From: Gemmatimonadota bacterium
GTDB taxonomy: Bacteria > Latescibacterota > UBA2968
Assembly (NCBI GenBank): GCA_002714465.1
Contig: PAXL01000035.1
Span: 9,605 to 29,522, forward strand
Reading direction: 5' to 3'
DNA: 19,918 nt
Positions 1-6,150 of the stretch are shown here, piece after piece (the stretch's first letter is position 1; each line of letters opens with the position of its first letter). The position numbers were made by a program, and so were the translations under genes. Below the pieces are notes generated by a model. The model was not told where the DNA came from. It did no database searches and saw nothing but the letters and a program-made list of their open reading frames with translations.

Positions 1-50
1 ACGTTTTCTTGTCGTTATGATGACACAATCGACAAATCGGGATTCTTTTT

Positions 51-62
51 AGAGGAGGACGT
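51..62 (+). promoter_or_regulatory. Strong ribosome binding site for the first gene
   Basis: AGGAGG at 53-58 lies 4 nt before the ATG at 63, which fixes the start of the small secreted protein. Upstream, TATGAT at 16-21 is a possible -10 element, but its -35 would fall outside the window. TTGTCG (9-14) and CGACAA (30-35) form a 6-bp inverted repeat that could be an operator. The promoter reading is weak; the ribosome binding site is clear. Confidence 0.6.
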
Positions 63-500
63 ATGAAGCGTTTTCTGGTATATGGACTACTCGTAGCACT
101 TAGCTTCGCTGCGACGGCCGAGGTTATGGCTCAACCCGGCGCTGGTCGAAGACGTGGCGGCGGAAGTGGGGTCAACCCTGGCCAAATTCTCGGTATGCTG
201 GCCTTCGATACCGAGACGAACCTGACCGACGGGCAGCTGGTTAATCTGCGCCAAGTTCTGATTCCAATCCAGAAGAAGCAGCAGGATCTGATGCGCGGCA
301 TACGGAGCGGCGAGCACGATTTCCAGGATGCAAGGGCAGACATGATGGCGCTTAGAGGCGATCTGCTCAACGCAGTCTCAACCGTTCTGAACCAGGCACA
401 GGTCGAGCGGCTGAAGCAGCAGATGAAACGAGCGCAGGACCGTGGGGGACGCGGTGGTCGGGGCGGACAGGGTGGTCGTCGTCCCGGAGGGAGAAACTAG
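63..500 (+). CDS. Small secreted Gly/Arg-rich Spy/CpxP-like (LTxxQ-like) protein
   Basis: The 145-aa product has a Sec signal peptide (basic MKR start, hydrophobic core 5-18, probable cleavage after VMA at 23) and should be periplasmic. The mature part is mostly helical and has two spaced LTxxQ-type turns, LTDGQ at 54-58 and LNQAQ at 109-113. This arrangement recalls the Spy/CpxP family of periplasmic chaperones and metal- or stress-sensing proteins. It opens with a Gly/Arg stretch (27-36) and ends with an RGG-rich tail (127-145). The start is supported by an AGGAGG 4 nt upstream. It is followed after 19 bp by an ABC ATPase gene, so it probably heads the efflux operon. Family membership rests on the two short motifs and helix layout; length suits small Spy-like proteins. 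A second Spy-like gene lies at 15370. The GR-rich tail is not typical of Spy. Confidence 0.7.
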   Translation: MKRFLVYGLLVALSFAATAEVMAQPGAGRRRGGGSGVNPGQILGMLAFDTETNLTDGQLVNLRQVLIPIQKKQQDLMRGIRSGEHDFQDARADMMALRGDLLNAVSTVLNQAQVERLKQQMKRAQDRGGRGGRGGQGGRRPGGRN

Positions 501-519
501 CCAGCAAACGATAAAAACG

Positions 520-1407
520 ATGGCCATTCAGATCGAACATCTGACCAAGGTCTACCAGAAAGACGCCCCTCCTGCACTGGAGGATCTTACTCTCGAGATC
601 GGGCGGGGCACTTTTGGGCTGCTTGGTCCGAACGGAGCAGGAAAGACGACGCTGATCCGGATCCTCGCAACGCAGATGCTCCCTACATCCGGACGTGTCC
701 TGATCGAAGGACACGACATCGTGGCGGAACGTGTTGACGTCCGGAGAAAGCTCGGATATCTGCCCCAACAGTTCGGGGCGTATCCCCAGCTGACGGCGGG
801 AGAGTTTCTGGACTACCGTGCGCGTCTCGCTGGGATACACAAGCGGTCGGTGAGGCGAGATCGCGTGGCTCGTTCACTCGAGGATGTGGGGCTGACCGAA
901 GTCCGCGACAAGAAGTCCGGGACATTTTCGGGCGGGATGATGCGACGGTTGGGTATCGCGCAGGCTATTCTGGCAGACCCTGAATTTCTGGTCGTCGACG
1001 AGCCGACCGTCGGGCTCGATCCTGAAGAGAGAATCCGATTCCGCGCGATTCTGGGACGGCTCAGCACAGACCGCGCGATTCTGATCTCGACGCACATTGT
1101 CGGAGATATCTCAAGCACGTGCGAGGAGATCGCTGTTCTGGCGCCCCGACACCTCGTCTTTATGGGCCAACCGGAAGCTTTCATCGAATCTGCCCAGGGA
1201 TACGTGTGGGAGACGCGAGTCGATGACGCCGGCTTCGAAGCACTATCGGAGACATTTCAGGTCGTCAACGTGACCGCCGAAGGGAATGAGATGGATGTCC
1301 GTTTTGTCGGAACTACAGATCCGCCGTATGGCGCTCGTGAGGTGTCCCCGAACCTGGAAGACGCGTATGTGTATCGGATGGGGGTAGCTGTGGGTGAGGA
1401 ACACTAG
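520..1407 (+). CDS. ABC transporter ATP-binding protein (CcmA/COG1131-type)
   Basis: This 295-aa cytoplasmic ATPase would power the membrane permease encoded next. Counting from the ATG at 520, visible motifs are A-loop Tyr12 (LTKVYQ), Walker A GPNGAGKTT at 36-44 (Lys42), Q-loop in PQQFG, signature FSGGM at 136-140, Walker B with Asp160 and catalytic Glu161, and switch His192 in STHIVGD. The C-terminal tail ends in a PNLEDAYV segment typical of this ATPase group. An in-frame ATG at 442 would add 26 residues overlapping the preceding gene and lacking ABC homology, so 520 is preferred although its ribosome binding site is weak (GGAGGGAG is over 20 nt away). It closely resembles the ATPase domain fused to the RND pump at 9430 (shared TAGxxLxYRA, ERIRFR, STHIVxDIS and PNLEDAYV blocks), implying duplication. 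Permease partner inferred from adjacency. Confidence 0.93.
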   Translation: MAIQIEHLTKVYQKDAPPALEDLTLEIGRGTFGLLGPNGAGKTTLIRILATQMLPTSGRVLIEGHDIVAERVDVRRKLGYLPQQFGAYPQLTAGEFLDYRARLAGIHKRSVRRDRVARSLEDVGLTEVRDKKSGTFSGGMMRRLGIAQAILADPEFLVVDEPTVGLDPEERIRFRAILGRLSTDRAILISTHIVGDISSTCEEIAVLAPRHLVFMGQPEAFIESAQGYVWETRVDDAGFEALSETFQVVNVTAEGNEMDVRFVGTTDPPYGAREVSPNLEDAYVYRMGVAVGEEH

Positions 1408-1453
1408 AACCGAAAGACTTTCCTGAACTGCAAGAGCGTTCCGAGTTTCACGT

Positions 1454-1497
1454 AAAGGCGAGCTTGCACACGGCTCTCGGGAGCTTGGTCCGCCTTT
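1454..1497 (+). repeat. Nested inverted repeat between ATPase and permease genes
   Basis: AAAGGCG (1454-1460) and CGCCTTT (1491-1497) form a perfect 7-bp stem. Inside it GCTC (1473-1476) pairs with GAGC (1481-1484) around a TCGG loop. It lies 12 bp before the permease ATG, which has no clear ribosome binding site, so an effect on translation or mRNA processing is possible. There is no T-tract, so it is not a standard terminator. Confidence 0.45.
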
Positions 1498-1509
1498 GAT
1501 TGTGACCGT

Positions 1510-4500
1510 ATGAGTCTTCTCTACAACATACTGAGTGTTGCTCGCTATGAGCGGATGATGATGTTCCGGAGTACGCGGTTCCGTGTGCTCGGCGCATTGG
1601 GCATGCTGATCCCGATCGCCATCGGCGTGATGCTCGCGATCGCGGAGGCAAGAGGCGTCGAATTCGGATCGGCGCTCGCGATGGGTGCGTTTATCCCGTT
1701 CTATGTGTTCAGTTTCCTTCAGACGGTGGTCGTGGCCTTTGTGGTCGGCGATTTCCGGGCAGGCGACGAACGCGCACACATCCACGAGGTAGTGGACGCG
1801 AGCCCAATCTCGACGGCAGAGCTGGTGATCGGTAAGTATCTCGGTGCGATGACGGCTCTCGTCGCGTTGAGTGTCGGTGTGCTGATCACGACCGTTCTGA
1901 TCCAGGCTGCAAAGATTAGTATCACGGGACTTCCGTTCTCGCTCGAACCCTATCTGGTCTACATGATGGTGATGACGCTGCCATCGATGGTGTTCGTCTC
2001 CGCGCTGACTTTCGTTCTTGGCGCTGTGCTTCGGAAACAGACAGCGGTGGCCCTGACGGTCGGCGCGTATACGATCGCCGTCATTCTGTTCCTCGGCCGT
2101 CGATATGACGGGCTGTTCGACTTCGGCGCCTTCTTCGCCCCGCTGTTCTATTCGGACCTGCTCGGAACTGGTGACATATCCGAGGTGCTCCAGCAACGGC
2201 TGATGTACTGCATCTTGGCGGTTGGTCTTCTGGGACTGTCGATCAACCGCTATCCGCGGCTTTCCCAGTCCGCATCGTGTAGGTGGATCGGACGTGTGAT
2301 GGCAGTGGTTGGGCTGGCCGGTTCGGCTTCGGTCTACGCTTACTCGGAACACATCGCCGTGCGGACTTCAGCGTTCCGGAAAGCTTTGAGTGAAGAGCGC
2401 ACAAGGATCGCCGATCGACGGGCCCCGCGTGTTCTCCACTACCATTTTGCGATTGAGCTGCTTTCCGGACGGTCTTCGCTGAGCGCGACCGTCGGAATGG
2501 ATCTTGTCAACCCATACGAGGAACGTCTCGATACGCTGTATGTCAGTCTGAACCCCGGGTTGACGATTAATGCAGTAAACGGTTCGAACGGCCCCCTCCC
2601 ATACGATCACGATCTCGGGATCGTCCGTATCCCGTCGGCGTTGCCGGCGGGTGACACGATGCGCGTCGAACTCGTCTACGACGGTGAAATCGACAACGAC
2701 GCTTTCGATCTGGTCAAGACAGAGTCGCGTCTCCAGAAGAGCCGGCATCCTTTTTACAAAGGGGATATGACGGCTTGGATCGACCGTCGCTCTGTGTTTC
2801 TGCCGCCACGCAGCAATTGGTACCCCCGGCCGGGTGTCGAGACAGCAGGATCTGAGCCTTCCTACGCGACTGCGAACCTGACCGTGTCTCTCCCCGCACA
2901 CCTGACGCCGGTCACACAGGGGGTGCGAGCCGACTCGACCACATCCGACGGTCGAAAGACCGAGGAGTGGCGTGTCGAATCTGGAACCCCCGCCTTCTCG
3001 TTGAATGCAGGCGTCTACCGTGTATACGAGAAAAACATCCACGGTGTTAATCTGGCGCTCTACATCCATCCAACCCATCGGCGGCAGGTCGAATTCTTCA
3101 AGGATGCCGAAGAGGAAGCCATCCAGGTGATTGACCAGATCATTGACGTGATGGAGCAAGAGACGGGTCTGGCTTATCCCTTCTCTAGACTGTCCGTCGT
3201 CGAGGTGCCGTTTCAGATTCAATGGTACTACGAGGGATGGCAAGAGCGCGGCGGGCTTGTTCAGCCCGGGATTCTGATGGTCGAGGAAGATGTCCTGCTG
3301 GGTAAGCGCTTCAGTCGAGATTTTGAACGCAGACAGCGGTTCAGCCGTGGACGCGAAGTGGAGCCGGCGTCGGTTAAGCGCGATCTGCTGGTTTCGGCGA
3401 TTCTTGAGACTTTCTTCAGCAAGGAGGGTGGACGCGGAGGACTTTTTCGGAGTCCCATTGTGCAGCTCTGGTCGTTTGATCGATCGTTCACGGGTGAGCA
3501 GTCTGCGCTTGTCTCCCGTGGGCTGCCGCTTTTTCTCCAGCAGGACGTCGAGACCACCCTGAGAGAGTCCTCGAATACGCGTAGTAGCCGAAGAGGACGT
3601 TTCAGAGGTCGCAGAGGACGACGAGGGCCGGACAGATCCGAGACCGCTGCCTGGGATACTCTGATGACCGAGATGGGGCAGCGCTCGTTTGCCGATCTTG
3701 ATCCGTCAGCCGAGCCGGATCTGTATCGTCGAGCACTGAACGCGAAGGGACCTACGATGTTTCGGATGGTAGAGTCGGTCGTCGGAGACGAGTCATTTCT
3801 GTCGACGATGGAGGCCATTGGCGCGCGGAGTCGCTTCGAGGATGTGCCCTTCGAGGATTTCGAGTCGGCCTTTATGGAAGGGACGCGACGCCAGGATCGA
3901 AAGGAGACGCTGAAGCGGCTTGTGAACGAGTGGATCTACTCGACCCACGTGCCGGGCTACACGCTTACGAAGGCCACGGCCGTCAAGATGGACGACGGCT
4001 GGGGGGCGGTTGTGTATCAAGTGAAAGTGCGAGTGCGTAACGGTGAGCCAGGACGTGGGTTTGTCCAGGTGACCGTGACAGGGCAGGAGGACGAGGCGGT
4101 CAGGGGCGTGGAGATCGAAGGCGGAACAGAGATTGAAATCGGTTTAATAATATGGGATCGACCCCGCCGTGTTTCGGTCGACCCGTTCTTCGCGCGGAAC
4201 AGACGTCGGATGATGGCGCCCCTGAGCATCCCGGAACAGGTTTTCCCCGGCGTGCCAAGGTCGTATGTGACACAGGTCAAGGACGACGATTCGAGGATCG
4301 CTGAAGTAATCGTGGACAATGAAGACGAGGGCTTCTCGATGCCCGTTCGCCGCGTGACGAAGTATCTGCGTCCTCAGCTGAAGGGCGGGAACTGGGATGT
4401 TCGAGAGCTTCCGATGGCCTACGGCCGATACGAGACGAACTTCCGGTGGAAGGCACCGGGCGACGGCGCACAGCCTGCTGTATGGCGGGCGCGCATCCCG

Positions 4501-4881
4501 CAGGGGGGTGAATACGATGTGGCCTATTACTACCCGCCACCCCAGATGCGAGGCCGTCTCAGACTGGGCAAGTCGTTTACGATACGGATTGAACACGGCG
4601 GCGGTTTGGATACCTTGACGGTCGAGAGTGAGCATATGCAGGCTGGTTGGAATCTGCTGGGTCGCTTCACCTTCCCGGAACAGAGCGAAAGCGTAGTCGA
4701 GCTTTCAGACGATGCAGACGGCCGTCTGTATGCGGACGCTGTAAGATGGCGGTATGTCGATCCTGATAATCCTGATGTAGTCTATGAGGAGGATGTCCCT
4801 GCCTGGAACTTCGGGCGCGGCTTTGGTCCGGGGGGCGGTAGAGGCTGGGGCGGTGGTCCCGGAGGAGGATGGAGACGGTGA
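1510..4881 (+). CDS. ABC-2-type permease fused to a zinc-less M1-peptidase-like domain and a golvesin-like domain
   Basis: The 1123-aa product is a three-part fusion. Residues 1-285 form an ABC-2-type membrane domain of about six to seven helices with the cytoplasmic loop DERAHIHEVVDASPIS (86-101), where this class contacts its ATPase. Residues about 305-880 resemble an M1 aminopeptidase: a beta-rich start, a central part with ERGGLVQPGILMVEED (579-594) near where GAMEN would lie, and a helical end with KGPTMFRMVESVVGDESF and NEWIYSTHVPG. The expected HExxH and downstream Glu are absent; ILETFFSKE (631-639) and SRGLPLFLQQ (669-678) occupy those places, so it is probably non-catalytic. Residues about 925-1083 match golvesin/Xly-type carbohydrate-binding-like modules (VIVDNEDEGF, VWRARIPQGGEYDV, WNLLGRFTF, ADAVRW). 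An Arg/Gly insert (689-707) and a Gly/Arg/Trp tail (1101-1123) are added. ATG 1510 is the first start after an in-frame stop at 1453. Domain assignments are by eye; order is confident, the M1 call moderate. Confidence 0.82.
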   Translation: MSLLYNILSVARYERMMMFRSTRFRVLGALGMLIPIAIGVMLAIAEARGVEFGSALAMGAFIPFYVFSFLQTVVVAFVVGDFRAGDERAHIHEVVDASPISTAELVIGKYLGAMTALVALSVGVLITTVLIQAAKISITGLPFSLEPYLVYMMVMTLPSMVFVSALTFVLGAVLRKQTAVALTVGAYTIAVILFLGRRYDGLFDFGAFFAPLFYSDLLGTGDISEVLQQRLMYCILAVGLLGLSINRYPRLSQSASCRWIGRVMAVVGLAGSASVYAYSEHIAVRTSAFRKALSEERTRIADRRAPRVLHYHFAIELLSGRSSLSATVGMDLVNPYEERLDTLYVSLNPGLTINAVNGSNGPLPYDHDLGIVRIPSALPAGDTMRVELVYDGEIDNDAFDLVKTESRLQKSRHPFYKGDMTAWIDRRSVFLPPRSNWYPRPGVETAGSEPSYATANLTVSLPAHLTPVTQGVRADSTTSDGRKTEEWRVESGTPAFSLNAGVYRVYEKNIHGVNLALYIHPTHRRQVEFFKDAEEEAIQVIDQIIDVMEQETGLAYPFSRLSVVEVPFQIQWYYEGWQERGGLVQPGILMVEEDVLLGKRFSRDFERRQRFSRGREVEPASVKRDLLVSAILETFFSKEGGRGGLFRSPIVQLWSFDRSFTGEQSALVSRGLPLFLQQDVETTLRESSNTRSSRRGRFRGRRGRRGPDRSETAAWDTLMTEMGQRSFADLDPSAEPDLYRRALNAKGPTMFRMVESVVGDESFLSTMEAIGARSRFEDVPFEDFESAFMEGTRRQDRKETLKRLVNEWIYSTHVPGYTLTKATAVKMDDGWGAVVYQVKVRVRNGEPGRGFVQVTVTGQEDEAVRGVEIEGGTEIEIGLIIWDRPRRVSVDPFFARNRRRMMAPLSIPEQVFPGVPRSYVTQVKDDDSRIAEVIVDNEDEGFSMPVRRVTKYLRPQLKGGNWDVRELPMAYGRYETNFRWKAPGDGAQPAVWRARIPQGGEYDVAYYYPPPQMRGRLRLGKSFTIRIEHGGGLDTLTVESEHMQAGWNLLGRFTFPEQSESVVELSDDADGRLYADAVRWRYVDPDNPDVVYEEDVPAWNFGRGFGPGGGRGWGGGPGGGWRR
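4861..4868 (+). promoter_or_regulatory. Ribosome binding site for the adaptor gene embedded in the permease tail
   Basis: GGAGGAGG also encodes Gly codons of the permease's C-terminal tail. It abuts the ATG at 4869, lies 9 nt before a GTG at 4878 (overlapping the permease stop as GTGA) and 15 nt before the ATG at 4884. Spacing favours 4878 or 4884 as the true start and implies translational coupling. Confidence 0.6.
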
Positions 4882-5948
4882 TAATGATGAACCGAGGCGG
4901 CTGGCGGCTGATTGCGCTCAGTCTTGTTTGTCTGGGATGTGGACGGCCTTCAGAGGAACGGAGTGTGGATCTGACGGTGCCTGTGACGGTGTCTCCGGCG
5001 ACGCTTTCGACGATCGAGTCCACGATCACGGCAACGGGTACTCTGCGGTCTATCCGGGAAGCCGAGATCCTGACGGAGGTCAAAGGCGACCTGTTCCTGT
5101 CGGAGCGGGAAGGTCTGGGCAGACTGTCCGACGGGTTCTCTGTCGAGGCAGGGGAAGCTATCGCGCGGCTTGAGAACGACGAGTGGATTGTTGGCGCCAA
5201 CATCAATTCTCGAAAGTTGGCGCTTCAGACGGCCCAGCATACGGTCAAGGAGAAGGAAGCGCTGTTCGAGCGAGGTCTGACGACTGAGGTCGAGGTGAAC
5301 AACGCCCGAAAGGCGCTCGCAGACGCCAAGACGAGCTACGAAGAGGCCAGGATCAGGGTCGGGAAGACCGATGTAAGAGCACCGATCAGCGGTGTGATGA
5401 CCGAGGTGACCCAGACGACGCAGGGCACTGAGATCCAAGCGAATGCCATGATTGGAAAGGTGGTGGACTACAGCCGGGTCCTTGTGGACCTGCGAATCCC
5501 GAATTCCCAGGTGCTCGCTATCGCCCTCGGGAAGGCGGTTCGGGTGTCGAACTACGCCTTCCCCGATCAGGCGTTCGAAGGCAAGATCACGGCAGTCGAT
5601 CCCGTGCTTGACCCGACGACTCGTACGCTCAAGGTCGTGGCGGCGGTCGATAATTCCGATCTGGTCTTACGTCCGGGGATGTTCGTGAAGGCAGAAATCG
5701 TGAAGGCTTCCCATTCGGATGTTGTGGTGGTGTCGAAGAAGCTGGTGGTCAAACGCCAGAATCAAGACGTTGTGTTTGTGGAAGAGTCGGCGCGGGCGCA
5801 GATGCGGAACGTCGAGACGGGGCTCGAGAGCCGGGACTCAATCGAGATCGTTGATGGGATCGAGGAAGGCGACCGTCTGATAACGAGCAACTACGAGACG
5901 CTTCGGTCACGGACACGGGTGAGGGTGACGAGCTCAGAGAGCAACTAG
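4869..5948 (+). CDS. RND efflux periplasmic adaptor subunit (HlyD/AcrA family), probable lipoprotein
   Basis: This 359-aa periplasmic adaptor would bridge an inner-membrane RND pump and an outer-membrane channel. It starts with a hydrophobic leader ending in LVCLGC; Cys24 is a likely lipidation site, although the -3 residue is Cys rather than the usual Leu. Family features run in order: a barrel-sandwich half-motif near 50-75 and 105-115, a short alpha-hairpin at about 120-163 (KEKEALFERGL; VNNARKALADAKTSYEEARI), the second half-motif VRAPISGVM near 170-180, a beta-barrel at about 200-275 with DPTTRTLKV, and a membrane-proximal domain with EGDRLITSNYE. Length is near the family norm. The gene overlaps the permease by 13 bp; in-frame starts exist at 4869 (ATG), 4878 (GTG), 4884 and 4887 (ATG), all giving the same mature protein. 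The RND pumps follow downstream, so it is probably shared by one or both. No TolC-like gene is present. Confidence 0.93.
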   Translation: METVIMMNRGGWRLIALSLVCLGCGRPSEERSVDLTVPVTVSPATLSTIESTITATGTLRSIREAEILTEVKGDLFLSEREGLGRLSDGFSVEAGEAIARLENDEWIVGANINSRKLALQTAQHTVKEKEALFERGLTTEVEVNNARKALADAKTSYEEARIRVGKTDVRAPISGVMTEVTQTTQGTEIQANAMIGKVVDYSRVLVDLRIPNSQVLAIALGKAVRVSNYAFPDQAFEGKITAVDPVLDPTTRTLKVVAAVDNSDLVLRPGMFVKAEIVKASHSDVVVVSKKLVVKRQNQDVVFVEESARAQMRNVETGLESRDSIEIVDGIEEGDRLITSNYETLRSRTRVRVTSSESN

Positions 5949-5990
5949 GGTCAAAAGCTAAACCGAGAAGGCACGAAGTACGACCTCTCA

Positions 5991-6085
5991 GTCATTCCCG
6001 CCCCTTTGCTGTGCTCGGATAGACACAAGCGGGAATCCGGAACAAAATCGATGCCGACCTGAATGCCCGCCAACGCGGACATGAC
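5991..6085. repeat. Composite palindromic intergenic repeat
   Basis: Outer arms GTCAT (5991-5995) and ATGAC (6081-6085) enclose two hairpins: ATTCCCGC (5994-6001) with GCGGGAAT (6029-6036), and TGCCCGC (6064-6070) with GCGGACA (6075-6081, one mismatch). The CATTCCCGC...GCGGGAATCC pattern resembles dispersed palindromic repeats of many bacterial genomes. Only one copy is seen here, so repeat status is inferred. Confidence 0.5.
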
Positions 6086-6101
6086 GATGAACACCGGCTC
6101 G

Positions 6102-6131
6102 ACACCGAATATCGGCAGCGGTATTCGGTGT
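6102..6131 (+). repeat. Perfect 10-bp inverted repeat before the RND gene
   Basis: ACACCGAATA (6102-6111) and TATTCGGTGT (6122-6131) are perfect complements around a 10-nt loop. The hairpin ends 19 bp before the RND ATG at 6151, which lacks a good ribosome binding site. It could be an operator or an mRNA processing/stability element. No T-run follows. Confidence 0.55.
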
Positions 6132-6150
6132 TTGTGGTCAGAGACTAACC

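Noticed and set aside
442..519. Upstream ATG at 442 as start of the ABC ATPase
   Set aside because: The 26 added residues overlap the Gly/Arg tail of the preceding gene and have no ABC homology; the fold starts at MAIQIEHL from 520.
1783..1797. HEVVD (residues 92-96 of the permease fusion) as a zinc-peptidase HExxH motif
   Set aside because: The second His is missing and the segment is in the cytoplasmic loop of the ABC-2 membrane domain, far from the M1-like region.
1243..2352. 369-codon reverse-strand ORF
   Set aside because: It lies opposite the permease gene, has a composition rich in His, Arg, Asp and Gln typical of an antisense shadow of hydrophobic codons, and shows no domain or ribosome binding site.
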